From positions 1 through 47,330 of the forward strand of contig JAEEGS010000063.1 of the NCBI GenBank assembly GCA_016280445.1: DNA of 47,330 nucleotides, written 5' to 3'. The DNA is from Bacteroidaceae bacterium (GTDB lineage: Bacteria > Bacteroidota > Bacteroidia > Bacteroidales > Bacteroidaceae). The position numbers and the translations under genes are program-made. Positions 25,737 through 34,760 of this stretch are shown here, piece by piece; the stretch's first letter is position 1; each line of letters starts with the position of its first letter. Under the pieces are notes generated by a model. It was not told the DNA's origin. It ran no database searches and worked only from the letters and a program-made list of their open reading frames with translations.

Positions 25737-26492
25737 ATGCTGTATGTGGTGCCTACTCCTGTGGGAAATATGGAGGATATGACCCTACGAGCAGTGCGGG
25801 TGTTGAAGGAGGCTGATTTGATTTTGGCTGAAGACACACGCACGTCGAGTGTGCTGTTGCAGCATTATGACATTCATGGCGAGTTGCTGTCGCATCATAA
25901 GTTTAATGAGCATGAGACGGTGGAGCAGGTGGTGAAGCGGATAGAAGCGGGGTTGACTGTGGCGCTCATCAGCGATGCGGGTACGCCTGGCATCAGTGAC
26001 CCGGGGTTTCTGTTGGTGAGAGAGTGTGTGAAACGTGGGGTGGAGGTGCAGACCTTACCGGGTGCAACGGCATTTGTTCCGGCACTGGTGAGCAGCGGAC
26101 TTCCTTGCGACAGGTTCTGTTTCGAGGGTTTCCTGCCTCAGAAGAAGGGAAGGATGTCGAGGCTTGAGGCCTTGAAGGATGAGACGCACAGCATGGTGTT
26201 CTACGAATCGCCCCGACGTTTGCTGAAGACTTTGCAGCAGTTGGCCGAGGTGTTTGGCGAGACGCGGCAGGTGAGTGTGGCACGAGAGATTTCAAAAGTG
26301 CATGAGGAGCATGTGAGGGGAACATTGAAGGAGGTGACGACCCACTTTGAACAAACGGAGCCGCTGGGCGAAATCGTGATCATTCTTGCAGGAAAGGGGG
26401 ATGATGAAGACAAAGAAGAGAAGGACGATAAGCCCCTTGACCCGATGCAGTTGCTGATGGGGACGGGGAAAAAGAAGAATAAGTATAAGTGA
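25737..26492 (+). CDS. rsmI: 16S rRNA (cytidine-1402-2'-O)-methyltransferase RsmI
   Basis: 251 residues from ATG 25737, which gives the usual MLYVVPTPVGNMEDMT start; ATG 25710 adds nine residues and is possible. The tetrapyrrole-methylase fold is seen in VPTPVGN, LAEDTRTSSVLL, ALISDAGTPGISDPGF and LPGATAFVPALVSSGLP, all RsmI hallmarks. It 2'-O-methylates C1402 in the decoding centre of 16S rRNA using SAM. A Lys/Glu/Asp-rich C-terminal tail (KGDDEDKEEKDDK) is present. The next gene is separated by an AATTGA repeat. Confidence 0.94.
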   Translation: MLYVVPTPVGNMEDMTLRAVRVLKEADLILAEDTRTSSVLLQHYDIHGELLSHHKFNEHETVEQVVKRIEAGLTVALISDAGTPGISDPGFLLVRECVKRGVEVQTLPGATAFVPALVSSGLPCDRFCFEGFLPQKKGRMSRLEALKDETHSMVFYESPRRLLKTLQQLAEVFGETRQVSVAREISKVHEEHVRGTLKEVTTHFEQTEPLGEIVIILAGKGDDEDKEEKDDKPLDPMQLLMGTGKKKNKYK

Positions 26493-26495
26493 TTG

Positions 26496-26523
26496 AATTG
26501 ATAATTGACAATTGATAATTGAC
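26496..26523. repeat. 14-bp exact tandem repeat
   Basis: AATTGATAATTGAC at 26496-26509 is repeated exactly at 26510-26523, just upstream of the lipoprotein start. Confidence 0.8.
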
Positions 26524-26526
26524 GAT

Positions 26527-27375
26527 ATGAAAAAGATTTTATTGATGGCAGCGGTGGCAACGATGTTTGCCAGTTGCCTTGGAGGTTTTCAGAATGATAC
26601 AAAGAATGACCGCGAAGTGGATTCTTTGCGCAACATCATTGACCAGAAGGATAACGAAATCAATGACCTGATGGGCACGTTCAATGAGATTCAGCAGGGC
26701 TTTGACTTGATTAATGCTGCTGAAGGACGTGTGAACACGATGAGCAACGGGGTTGAAACGCCTGCTACGGCTGAGAATATCCGCGAGAACATGCAGTTCA
26801 TTCAGGAGACGCTTGAATCGAACAGACTCAAACTGGAGGAACTGCAGAGCAAGTTGAAGACCAGCACAATCAACTCGTCTAAATTGCGTGAGGCCATCAA
26901 TGCGCTGACGCAGCAACTGAACGAGAAGAATGCTGAGGTGGAGCGCTTGCGTGCCCAGTTGGCACAGAAAGATATGCAGATAGCAGAACTTTCTGGTACG
27001 GTGACGGCTCTGACTGACGAGAACACGCAGGTGAAGCAGGAGAAGCAGCAGACGGAAGAGATTGCCCGTAATCAGGACGCACAACTCAACACAGCGTGGT
27101 ATGCTTTCGGCACCAACAAGGAACTGAAGGAGCAGGGCATCCTCAAGAAGGGAGATGTGTTGGAGGGCGACTACAACAAGAATTACTTCACCCAGATAGA
27201 TATCCGAAAGGTCAGTGTCATTCCTTTGGAGTCGAAGTCCGCGCAAATCCTCACCACCCATCCTGCAGGCACTTACACGCTGCTCAAGGATAGCAAGGGC
27301 GAATACACGTTGCGTATCACTGATACGGCTAAATTCTGGAGCATTAGTAAATATCTGGTGGTGAGAGTGAAATAA
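26527..27375 (+). CDS. Coiled-coil lipoprotein
   Basis: 282 residues from ATG 26527. The signal ends in a lipobox FASC with Cys17, so the protein is lipid-anchored. Residues 30-190 are heptad-like and rich in Glu, Gln, Asn and Leu (SLRNIIDQKDNEINDL, LNEKNAEVERLRAQLAQKD), predicting a long coiled coil. The last 90 residues form a beta-rich domain (NYFTQIDIRKVSVIPLESK..YLVVRVK). Function unknown; such proteins often act as envelope spacers or scaffolds. It lies 34 nt after rsmI. Confidence 0.8.
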   Translation: MKKILLMAAVATMFASCLGGFQNDTKNDREVDSLRNIIDQKDNEINDLMGTFNEIQQGFDLINAAEGRVNTMSNGVETPATAENIRENMQFIQETLESNRLKLEELQSKLKTSTINSSKLREAINALTQQLNEKNAEVERLRAQLAQKDMQIAELSGTVTALTDENTQVKQEKQQTEEIARNQDAQLNTAWYAFGTNKELKEQGILKKGDVLEGDYNKNYFTQIDIRKVSVIPLESKSAQILTTHPAGTYTLLKDSKGEYTLRITDTAKFWSISKYLVVRVK

Positions 27376-27393
27376 TCTCTTTGTCACCACATT

Positions 27394-27431
27394 CATCCAC
27401 ACATTATAAAATCATCCACACATTATAAAAT
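27394..27431. repeat. 19-bp tandem duplication
   Basis: CATCCACACATTATAAAAT at 27394-27412 is repeated at 27413-27431 between the lipoprotein and the next gene. It may duplicate a regulatory site. Confidence 0.8.
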
Positions 27432-27446
27432 ATAAAAGACACGACA

Positions 27447-28130
27447 ATGAAACACTTTGTAATCATGTTGGTCATGCTGCTTTCGTTGCCAGTCATGGCT
27501 CAAGAAAACAAGGAATGGGAGCCCATCGGTGTGTGGCCATTCATCAACAGGCAGTTCCGCGCTGCTACGGTATATACGGGTGTGTTCACTCATTCCAAGA
27601 CCGTGGTGCCTTGCAACATTCATGTGGGTAAGCAGACGCTGTGGTATAGTCAGAATGACACGCTGATGGAGGCTATCCCAGGTTCCATCATTCGTGTGGA
27701 GTTCCCTAATGGCGACACTTATATGCCTGTGGGCAGTGAACATCAGTTCGGACTGATTGTGAGGGAAGACAGCATCGGTGGCAAGGTGGCTCGACTGATA
27801 GAGGTGAGGACACTCAATCAGCAGGCACTGGATCAGAAGTATGTGGACTATCTGAACAAGACTCAGAATGTGTTGCAGGGCTCTACGACGCTGTCAGCAT
27901 TGGCAGACTCTGAAGGCGGAAAAATCATGGAGGAAGAACCGTTGCCTTTGCAGACCTCTTATTATTTCCAGGTGCGTGGAGAAATATTCCCCGCCACGCT
28001 GAAAAACATCTTGTCGCATATTGACCCAAAGCGCAGGAAGGAATACCGTGTCTTCACCCGTTCGGAGGAAATCATCTCATCGAACAGGAGCTCCATGCTG
28101 AAAGTGTGGACGGAATATTTCTTGAAATAA
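27447..28130 (+). CDS. Secreted conserved protein of unknown function
   Basis: 227 residues. A signal peptide (MKHFVIMLVMLLSLPVMAQ) precedes a mature part with ENKEWEPIGVWPFINRQF and beta-rich segments (NIHVGKQTLWY, GSIIRVEFPNGDTYMPVG), ending with a helical, basic tail (IDPKRRKEYRVFTR). I do not recognise a family. It follows the coiled-coil lipoprotein by 71 nt that contain the 19-bp duplication, and its stop is two bases before the convergent acyltransferase stop. Confidence 0.7.
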   Translation: MKHFVIMLVMLLSLPVMAQENKEWEPIGVWPFINRQFRAATVYTGVFTHSKTVVPCNIHVGKQTLWYSQNDTLMEAIPGSIIRVEFPNGDTYMPVGSEHQFGLIVREDSIGGKVARLIEVRTLNQQALDQKYVDYLNKTQNVLQGSTTLSALADSEGGKIMEEEPLPLQTSYYFQVRGEIFPATLKNILSHIDPKRRKEYRVFTRSEEIISSNRSSMLKVWTEYFLK

Positions 28131-28131
28131 G

Positions 28132-28869
28132 TTAAGAGCGGTATTTGTCTTCCAACCCTTCGTTGATGATGTCGTAAACATCTTGCATGATGACCTTCGA
28201 GGCTTTCCCCTGTCGCTCCTCGGCAGGAATGGGCTTGTGGATGGTCAGTTTGACACTGCCTTGACTGACAGATTTGGCATTGCGGCTGAACACGTCGAAG
28301 GAACCATTGATGGTGAGTGGGACGATAGGGAGTCCAATCTCATTGGCGAGCATGAAGGAACCACGTTTGAAGGGTGACATCATGCCCGTTTTTGTTCGTG
28401 TTCCTTCTGGGAAGATAACCATTGACATGCCGCCTTGAAGGGTCTCGCGAGACTGCTGTACGGCTTTTGAGATACCTGAGATGCCATCAGCCAGATAGAT
28501 TTGCTTGGATTTGGCACACGCGTAGCCGACAAATGGAATCTTGCGGAGATATTCCTTCATCATCCATTTGAAGTTATGACCAAGGTAGCCATAGACGAGG
28601 AAAATGTCGAAATAGCCTTGATGGTTGGCCAGAAAAACATAACTCTCGTCTTTCTTGATGTTCTCTCTGCCTTCCACCTTCACGGGAAGCAGGAAAAGCC
28701 AAAAGGCTGCTTTCGACCAGAACTTGGGCAGATAATATGACATCACGTTGGTGTCGCCGAGGAATCCGGCTATGATGACGGTGCTGGCCACGATGATGGT
28801 GAGTATCACAAAGAGGGGCAGCGCAATGGTGAATGAGTAAATCTTGTAAAGAATCTTTAATATAATCAT
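28132..28869 (-). CDS. 1-acyl-sn-glycerol-3-phosphate acyltransferase (PlsC-like)
   Basis: 245 residues. An N-terminal membrane segment (YSFTIALPLFVILTIIVASTVI) is followed by the PlsC catalytic block I NHQGYFD (HxxxxD), and by FPEGTRTKTGMMSPFKRG (block III) and GLPIVPLTINGSF (block IV). It acylates lysophosphatidic acid in the inner membrane to make phosphatidic acid. It is the last gene of a probable five-gene minus-strand unit, 51 nt after the metallophosphoesterase. Confidence 0.9.
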   Translation of the reverse strand: MIILKILYKIYSFTIALPLFVILTIIVASTVIIAGFLGDTNVMSYYLPKFWSKAAFWLFLLPVKVEGRENIKKDESYVFLANHQGYFDIFLVYGYLGHNFKWMMKEYLRKIPFVGYACAKSKQIYLADGISGISKAVQQSRETLQGGMSMVIFPEGTRTKTGMMSPFKRGSFMLANEIGLPIVPLTINGSFDVFSRNAKSVSQGSVKLTIHKPIPAEERQGKASKVIMQDVYDIINEGLEDKYRS

Positions 28870-28920
28870 GTGTCTTGTTTTTAGAGCCTGAGGGGGCTTG
28901 TAATGGTAGCCCTGTCTGAC

Positions 28921-30147
28921 TTATGGGTTCTGAAGAGTTTTTGGGGTACCTCGCCGCAACGTGATGACATTGATTTCGGGCCATGCTCCGAAACGGAAGG
29001 GGAACATGACGGCTCCGACGCCATCGCTCACATTGAGTATCTGGTTCCCTTCGGTGTAGGCTCCCGACCATTCACGATAGACATGCTTGACGGGTGACCA
29101 GCCAAACACCTTGAGTTGCCCTGCATGGGTGTGACCCGACAGGGTGAGTTGGATATTTGTCTGGGGAATGATGTTGCGCCGCCAATGAGTGGGGTCGTGG
29201 CTCATGAGCACGGTGAAGCAGTTGCGCTTCAATCCCTTCATGGTCTTGGGCAAATCGCCAAGAGCAGGGAAGGGAGGGCGTCCGTCATTCTCAACGCCAG
29301 CGATGACAAGCGAGTCATTGCCACGGCGGATGATGCGGTGGTCGTTGAGCAGTAGTGTCCATCCATAACTTTGGATGCGGTGCTGCAGTTCTTTCACGTC
29401 TGCTTGACGGTCTTTCTCATCGGGATACTTGAGGTAGATGCTATAGTCGTGGTTGCCCATCACGGCATAGACACCATCGGGTGCATGCAGTTTGTTCAGG
29501 TCACGACGGAAGCCGTCAAGTTCTGCGCTCTGGTGGTTGACGAGGTCGCCAGTGAAAAGGATGGCATCTCCTCGTTGGTCGTTGATGAGATTCACGATGG
29601 TACGTGCATCTTTTTCGTTGCCATCTCGCAAGGTTCCAATGTGCATGTCGGAGAACTGGACAATTCTGTAACCCTCAAATTGCTTGGGCAGGTCGGGGAA
29701 GTAGAAGGTCTGCCGATGCACAACATAGTGGTGCCGTCCCTCGAAATAGCCAAAGCAAAGGAGCACGATTGCGAAGAGGGCAAAGGACATGCCGATAATG
29801 CGGAAGACGCGCACGAAGATGCAGTCGTATTCCTCCCGATTCTTAGCGCCATTCGTGACAATCCAGTTGATGCCGTGTCCTAATGCGTCGAACACCATGA
29901 ACAGGGTTTTAGGTGCACAGATGGCCAAAAAGGCAAACATGAAAATGCTCACCCATGGTTGGTGTTCCGGTTTCATGTCATTGCTGCTCATGATGATGAT
30001 GGCGGCTATGGCGAGTGAGATGGATGGGAGGAACCAAAGCGCACGCAACCACGGCTGCTTTGTCCAATAACGTGTGTACACAAAATAGATGTACACGTCG
30101 GGCAATGTCAGCAACAGGATGATAAGTATGAGGATTCTTAACAGCAT
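28921..30147 (-). CDS. Membrane-anchored metallophosphoesterase
   Basis: 408 residues. Four hydrophobic helices occupy residues 1-140, then a calcineurin-like phosphoesterase domain carries the metal motifs FSDMHIG (D, H), FTGDLVNH (GDxxN/H), GNHDYS (GNH) and SGHTHAG (GHTH). This resembles YkuE/YaeI-type membrane phosphoesterases, some of which cleave lipid phosphodiesters. The catalytic domain probably faces the periplasm. It overlaps the MetH activation-domain gene by 10 nt, so the two are translationally coupled. Confidence 0.9.
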   Translation of the reverse strand: MLLRILILIILLLTLPDVYIYFVYTRYWTKQPWLRALWFLPSISLAIAAIIIMSSNDMKPEHQPWVSIFMFAFLAICAPKTLFMVFDALGHGINWIVTNGAKNREEYDCIFVRVFRIIGMSFALFAIVLLCFGYFEGRHHYVVHRQTFYFPDLPKQFEGYRIVQFSDMHIGTLRDGNEKDARTIVNLINDQRGDAILFTGDLVNHQSAELDGFRRDLNKLHAPDGVYAVMGNHDYSIYLKYPDEKDRQADVKELQHRIQSYGWTLLLNDHRIIRRGNDSLVIAGVENDGRPPFPALGDLPKTMKGLKRNCFTVLMSHDPTHWRRNIIPQTNIQLTLSGHTHAGQLKVFGWSPVKHVYREWSGAYTEGNQILNVSDGVGAVMFPFRFGAWPEINVITLRRGTPKTLQNP

Positions 30148-30977
30148 TGTACGTATTTTTTGAGTTCTTCAACAGTCATGTGGCGTCGGTGGGCATAGTC
30201 GCTGGCTTGCGATTGGTCTATTTGTCCCACGGAGAAGTATCGTGCTTCGGGCAGGCTGAACATGAGACCGCTCACAGAGGCGTGAGGCTGCATCATGGCA
30301 GAGGTGGTGAGGGTGACTCCGATGCTCTGAAAGTCGACAATCTCGTCAAGGAGAAAGTTGAGGGACATGTCGGGCAGGCAAGGGTATCCTACTGCTGGAC
30401 GGATGCCTTGAAATGCCTCGTGGTGTAACTCTTCTATGCTCAGTTGCTCATCGGGAGCATATCCCCAAATGGTTTTCCTGACTTCTTCATGCAATCGCTC
30501 TGCACCTGCTTCGGCCAGTCGGTCGGCCAGCGTTTGGAGGAGCATCTTGTTGTAGTCATCGTCGGGAAATGTCCGTGACACATCGATGCTGGTAGAGGTG
30601 GCGAAAATGCCTATCTTATCTTGTTTCAGTGCCTGCTTCGGACGCAGAAAGTCACTCAAGCAGAGGCAGTAGCCGTTTTTGTCAGGTGTCTGCTGCCGCA
30701 GCATGGGCAGATGTATGGGTTCACCACAAGGATGGCTTTGTCCACATTCACAAGGTTGCGTGGGCTGCACCACAATGTCATCGCCTTCACTCCATGCTGG
30801 CAGTATTTCCACAACAGTCTTGACAACCAGATAAGGTTGCAACAGCCTCAGCATATTTTGTGCTTCTTCATACAGGTGTTTTCCCTCTTCTGATTGCTGT
30901 GGTAGAGACCATGCGTGGAAGAAGTACACCCAGTTGATATAGGCTTTCAAATCGCTGATGCGGTAGTTCCTTCTCAA
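30138..30977 (-). CDS. Free-standing methionine synthase activation domain
   Basis: 279 residues, matching the whole C-terminal activation domain of MetH. It opens with LKAYINWVYFFHAWSLP (compare the YIDWTPFFMTW start of the domain in E. coli MetH) and carries GIRPAVGYPCLPD at 191-203 with the SAM-binding Arg193, and MMQPHASVSGLMFSLPEARYF near 228-248. In MetH this domain binds SAM to reductively remethylate cob(II)alamin. Here it is a separate gene, implying a split MetH. A Cys-rich stretch (PCECGQSHPC, near 75-84) sits in the middle. Only TTG at 30977 gives a complete N-terminus. It lies 27 nt after pyrC and overlaps the next gene. Confidence 0.85.
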   Translation of the reverse strand: MRRNYRISDLKAYINWVYFFHAWSLPQQSEEGKHLYEEAQNMLRLLQPYLVVKTVVEILPAWSEGDDIVVQPTQPCECGQSHPCGEPIHLPMLRQQTPDKNGYCLCLSDFLRPKQALKQDKIGIFATSTSIDVSRTFPDDDYNKMLLQTLADRLAEAGAERLHEEVRKTIWGYAPDEQLSIEELHHEAFQGIRPAVGYPCLPDMSLNFLLDEIVDFQSIGVTLTTSAMMQPHASVSGLMFSLPEARYFSVGQIDQSQASDYAHRRHMTVEELKKYVQCC

Positions 30978-31004
30978 TGCCCTGCTGTTTGTTGTTGCCG
31001 TTTT

Positions 31005-32342
31005 TTAATTGAACCTCAGTTCTTTGCCTCTAATTCCATCCACCACAACGCCATCGCTGTAAGCCGTAAGGCCATTGACGATAGTCCGGCGAACTCGCCA
31101 CTTAAAGGTGCGCTCGTCCATGGGTGTCCAGCCACACTTTGTGTAGTAACGACCTTCTTTCACTTGCCAGTTGCCATTGGGGTCAACCAACGTGAGGTCT
31201 GCATAGTAGCCAGGACGGATGAATCCGCGTTTCTCTATATGGAAAAGTTTGGCAGGATTGTGCGCCATGAGGTCGGGAATTCGTTCGATTGGCAGTATGC
31301 CTTGATCGCTCATTTCCAACATGGAAACGAGTGAGAACTGAATCATGGGCATGCCTGATGCGGCTTTCAGCGCTCCACCCACCTTCTCACTTTCCAAGTG
31401 CGGAGCATGGTCGGTAGCCACCACGTCGATAAGCCCGTTGGTGAGTGCCTCGCGGAGAGCGGCTCTGTCTTCGGGTGTCTTGATTGCAGGGTTGCACTTG
31501 ATGCGTGCGCCCATGATGTCATAGTCTTCAGTGGTGAACATCAGGTGAGCGATGACGGCTTCTGCCGTAATCTTCTTCTCTTCGATGGGCTTCCGTTCGA
31601 ATAACTCCAACTCTTTGGCTGTGGAGATGTGGGCGATGTGAAGTCGCGCTCCTGTCTCTTTGGCCAGTTGCACAGCAAATGCGGAGGATTCGTAGCAGGC
31701 CTCCACGCTCCGTATGCGGGAGTGGTAGCGAACAGGGAAGTCGTTCTGTCCTTTATATCTCTTTTTGAATGCTTGGATGTTCGTGTTGATGATGTTGGTG
31801 TCTTCGCAATGTGCCATGAGCAACAGCGGTGACGTGACGAAGAGTTGACGTAACGCCTCTTCATGGTCTACCAACATATTGCCTGTACTGCTGCCCATGA
31901 AGACTTTTACACCTGGGACACGATGAGGGTCAAGGCGGTACAACGCGTCTGCATTGTCATTGGTGGCTCCGAAAAAGAAAGAGTAGTTCACACGGCTGTG
32001 TGTTGCCGCCAAACGAAACTTGTCTTCCAGTAAAGCAAGCGTTGTGGTGGGAGGGTTGGTGTTGGGCATCTCCATGTAGGATGTAACTCCTCCTGCAGCA
32101 GCAGTGCGGCTTTCACTGGCAATGTCTGCCTTGTGCGTCAAGCCTGGCTCACGAAAATGCACATGATCATCTATCACACCAGGGAACAGATATAGTCCTG
32201 TCGCGTCAATCTCGATGTCATAGTGTTGTGAAGAGTCGTCACCCTCCAGTACTTGCTGAATCATTTCGTCCTCTATCACTACGGAACCGATGAACTTGCG
32301 TCCTTCGTTTACGATGACTGCATTTCGTATGATTGTCTTCAT
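31005..32342 (-). CDS. pyrC: Dihydroorotase
   Basis: 445 residues, amidohydrolase fold. The zinc-binding motif IDDHVHFREPG has His60 and His62; AAAGGVTSYMEMPNTNPPTT follows, and ATDHAPHLESEKVGG near 300 supplies the catalytic Asp. It cyclises carbamoyl aspartate to dihydroorotate in pyrimidine synthesis. Length and motifs fit class I (long) dihydroorotases. It begins 3 nt after the glycosyltransferase stop, in the same operon. Confidence 0.94.
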   Translation of the reverse strand: MKTIIRNAVIVNEGRKFIGSVVIEDEMIQQVLEGDDSSQHYDIEIDATGLYLFPGVIDDHVHFREPGLTHKADIASESRTAAAGGVTSYMEMPNTNPPTTTLALLEDKFRLAATHSRVNYSFFFGATNDNADALYRLDPHRVPGVKVFMGSSTGNMLVDHEEALRQLFVTSPLLLMAHCEDTNIINTNIQAFKKRYKGQNDFPVRYHSRIRSVEACYESSAFAVQLAKETGARLHIAHISTAKELELFERKPIEEKKITAEAVIAHLMFTTEDYDIMGARIKCNPAIKTPEDRAALREALTNGLIDVVATDHAPHLESEKVGGALKAASGMPMIQFSLVSMLEMSDQGILPIERIPDLMAHNPAKLFHIEKRGFIRPGYYADLTLVDPNGNWQVKEGRYYTKCGWTPMDERTFKWRVRRTIVNGLTAYSDGVVVDGIRGKELRFN

Positions 32343-32345
32343 CTG

Positions 32346-33131
32346 TTAGATTTGGTCATCAATAGTCTTTTGAACAGGCTTTTCGTCAACAGGTTTGGGG
32401 TACTTCTTGAACCACCCGTCCCATCTCAGTCTCATCACGCCAAAGAAGGCTTCGCCAAAGATGCTGCCGTTCATCTTCGACACACCTTCCACGCGGTTGA
32501 CAAAAATGACAGGCACTTCTTTGATTTTGAATCCACACTTGTATGTGGTGAACTTCATCTCTATCTGGAAAGCATACCCCTTGAAGCGGATGCCGTCAAG
32601 ATTGATGGTCTCAAGCACACGGCGTTTATAACATTTGAAGCCAGCCGTTGTGTCATGCACCTTGAAGCCTGTGACAAACCGTACATATTTCGAAGCGAAG
32701 TAAGACATGAGCACACGGCCAATGGGCCAGTTGACCACATTGACACCCGTGATGTAGCGGCTGCCAATGGCGAGGTCGTAGCCTTCGTCAGCACAGGCCG
32801 AATAGAGTCTTGGCAGGTCGCTTGGTGCATGTGAAAAGTCTGCATCCATCTCGAAAATATAGTCATAGCCATTTGCCAGCCCCCATTTGAAACCTGCAAT
32901 ATAGGCCGTGCCAAGTCCGAGTTTCCCTTCTCGTTCCAGTAAAAACAAACGGTCGGTAAACTCTTCCTGCATCAGACCCCTTACAATGCTGGCGGTGCCA
33001 TCAGGAGAACCATCGTCAATCACGAGGATGTGGAAACATTTCTCCAGGGCAAAAACGGCACGGATAATCTTCTCGATGTTTTCCTTCTCGTTGTAGGTTG
33101 GTATGATAACAATGCTGTCGCTTTGGGTCAT
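32346..33131 (-). CDS. DPM1-like polyprenol-phosphate glycosyltransferase (GT2)
   Basis: 261 residues from ATG 33131; a TTG two codons earlier is also open. GT-A motifs: VIIPTYNEKENI near 7-18, VIDDGSPDGT (nucleotide binding), EMDADFSHAP (DxD), and GSRYITG. This is the layout of dolichol-/polyprenol-phosphate mannose synthase, which transfers a sugar from GDP- or UDP-sugar to a polyprenyl phosphate on the inner membrane. There is no C-terminal membrane domain. It leads the operon with pyrC, and its promoter is at 33158. Confidence 0.88.
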   Translation of the reverse strand: MTQSDSIVIIPTYNEKENIEKIIRAVFALEKCFHILVIDDGSPDGTASIVRGLMQEEFTDRLFLLEREGKLGLGTAYIAGFKWGLANGYDYIFEMDADFSHAPSDLPRLYSACADEGYDLAIGSRYITGVNVVNWPIGRVLMSYFASKYVRFVTGFKVHDTTAGFKCYKRRVLETINLDGIRFKGYAFQIEMKFTTYKCGFKIKEVPVIFVNRVEGVSKMNGSIFGEAFFGVMRLRWDGWFKKYPKPVDEKPVQKTIDDQI

Positions 33132-33157
33132 GTCCAAATTCTTTCTTTTTCCTCTTG

Positions 33158-33187
33158 CAAAGATAGTGTAAACTTCTTCACCACAAA
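33158..33187 (-). promoter_or_regulatory. Promoter of the GT2-pyrC operon
   Basis: On the minus strand TTTG (33184-33187) and TATCTTTG (33158-33165) are 18 bp apart. The ATG is at 33131. It is divergent from the inositol-phosphate synthase gene. Confidence 0.5.
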
Positions 33188-33320
33188 GAACAATGCGGGT
33201 TAAACAATGTTAAAACAAGCGTGTATCCTGTAAAAGCAACCGTTTTTCTACCATTCGTTTGGGCGGTTTTCTGTACCTTTGCAGCGTTTTTGCTAAAGTA
33301 TTTCACAAGACAAAATAGAA

Positions 33321-34649
33321 ATGGAAAATAAAAAGGTGAAGCCTGCAGAAGGAAAACTAGGCATCATGGTCGTGGGACTGGGTGCTGTTACGTCCACCTT
33401 CATGACAGGCGTGTTGATGGCTCGTAAAGGACTTGCAAAGCCTGTCGGGTCAATGACTCAGTATGACAAGATTCGTGTAGGCAAGGGTGCAGACAAGAAG
33501 TACCTTTCTTATGACGAGATTGTTCCGATGGCAAAATTGGATGATATAGTGTTTGGTGCATGGGATGTGTATCCAGCCAATGCTTTCCAGAGTGCGATGT
33601 ATGCGGAAGTGCTCAACGAGAAAGACATTTTGCCAGTGAAGGATGAATTGGAAAAGATTGTTCCGTTGAAAGCGGCTTTCGATAAGAATTTTGCGAAGCG
33701 CCTTGATGGCGACAACGTCAAGCAATGTGCTACTCGCTGGGACATGGTGGAGGCACTCCGTGAGGACATCCGCCAATTTAAGGCAAAGAACAATTGTTCA
33801 CGTATTGTCGTGGCATGGGCAGCATCTACAGAAATCTATGTGGAGCCCAACATGCAAGTGCACGACACGCTCGAACACCTTGAGGCTGCCATGAAGGCCA
33901 ACGACACCAAGAATATCGCTCCTTCCATGTGTTATGCTTATGCTGCATTGGCGGAAGGTGCTCCTTTCATCATGGGTGCGCCCAACACTACCGTTGACAT
34001 TCCTGCCATGTGGGAAATGTCGGAGAAACTTGGTCTCCCCATTGCTGGCAAGGACTTCAAGACCGGTCAGACACTCGTGAAGTCAGGCTTCGCGCCCATC
34101 ATCGGCACTCGTTGTCTCGGTTTGAATGGTTGGTTCTCTACGAATATCCTTGGCAACCGCGACGGTCTGGTGCTCGACGAGCCAGCCAACTTCCGCACGA
34201 AGGAGGTTTCGAAACTCTCAACTCTCGAAACTATTCTCAAGCCCGAAGCACAGCCCGACCTCTATGGTCACGGCAACGATGAGGACAACCAATACTATCA
34301 TAAGGTGCGCATCAACTACTATCCACCACGTAATGATAACAAGGAAGGTTGGGACAACATCGACATCTTCGGTTGGATGAACTATCCGATGCAGATCAAA
34401 ATCAACTTCCTCTGCCGTGACTCCATCCTTGCAGCACCGCTGTTGCTCGACCTCTGCTTGCTCAGCGACCTTGCAGCACGTGCAGGAAAGAGTGGCATCC
34501 AGCGTTTCCTCTCTTTCTTCCTGAAGGCTCCTATGCACGACTACACACAAGGCGAAGAGCCTGTTAACCACCTCTTCCAGCAATACACCATGCTCAAGAA
34601 CGCCATCCGTGAGATGGGTGGTTACGAGGCTGATGAAGAGATTGACTAA
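33321..34649 (+). CDS. ino1: Inositol-3-phosphate synthase
   Basis: 442 residues. The NAD-binding motif LGIMVVGLGAVTSTF is at 13-27; the central FIMGAPNTTVDIPAMWE and GKDFKTGQTLVKSGFAPIIGTRCLG, then LNGWFSTNILGN, are hallmarks of myo-inositol-1-phosphate synthase. It turns glucose-6-phosphate into inositol-3-phosphate, the first step to inositol lipids. In Bacteroides it lies with a phosphatidylinositol or inositol-sphingolipid pathway; here no other such gene is adjacent. A TACCTTTG -7 box at 33274-33281 is visible, but its -33 is unclear. A terminator follows. Confidence 0.93.
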   Translation: MENKKVKPAEGKLGIMVVGLGAVTSTFMTGVLMARKGLAKPVGSMTQYDKIRVGKGADKKYLSYDEIVPMAKLDDIVFGAWDVYPANAFQSAMYAEVLNEKDILPVKDELEKIVPLKAAFDKNFAKRLDGDNVKQCATRWDMVEALREDIRQFKAKNNCSRIVVAWAASTEIYVEPNMQVHDTLEHLEAAMKANDTKNIAPSMCYAYAALAEGAPFIMGAPNTTVDIPAMWEMSEKLGLPIAGKDFKTGQTLVKSGFAPIIGTRCLGLNGWFSTNILGNRDGLVLDEPANFRTKEVSKLSTLETILKPEAQPDLYGHGNDEDNQYYHKVRINYYPPRNDNKEGWDNIDIFGWMNYPMQIKINFLCRDSILAAPLLLDLCLLSDLAARAGKSGIQRFLSFFLKAPMHDYTQGEEPVNHLFQQYTMLKNAIREMGGYEADEEID

Positions 34650-34681
34650 GAAATTCCATGCGTATTATTCGTTGACAAAAT

Positions 34682-34713
34682 AAGGAGCGCCCACTCGGGT
34701 GCTCCTTTTCTTT
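34682..34713 (+). terminator. Rho-independent terminator after ino1
   Basis: AAGGAGCGCCC (34682-34692) and GGGTGCTCCTT (34697-34707) pair with one G-U and a 4-nt loop, followed by TTTCTTTTT. Confidence 0.8.
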
Positions 34714-34760
34714 TTATCTCTCTTGTAGCATCTTCTTCCTCCTTTTCGACTTTGTCTTCC

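Noticed and set aside
34682-34713. A bidirectional terminator serving the deiminase gene
   Set aside because: The minus-strand T run is interrupted; only the + strand use is supported.
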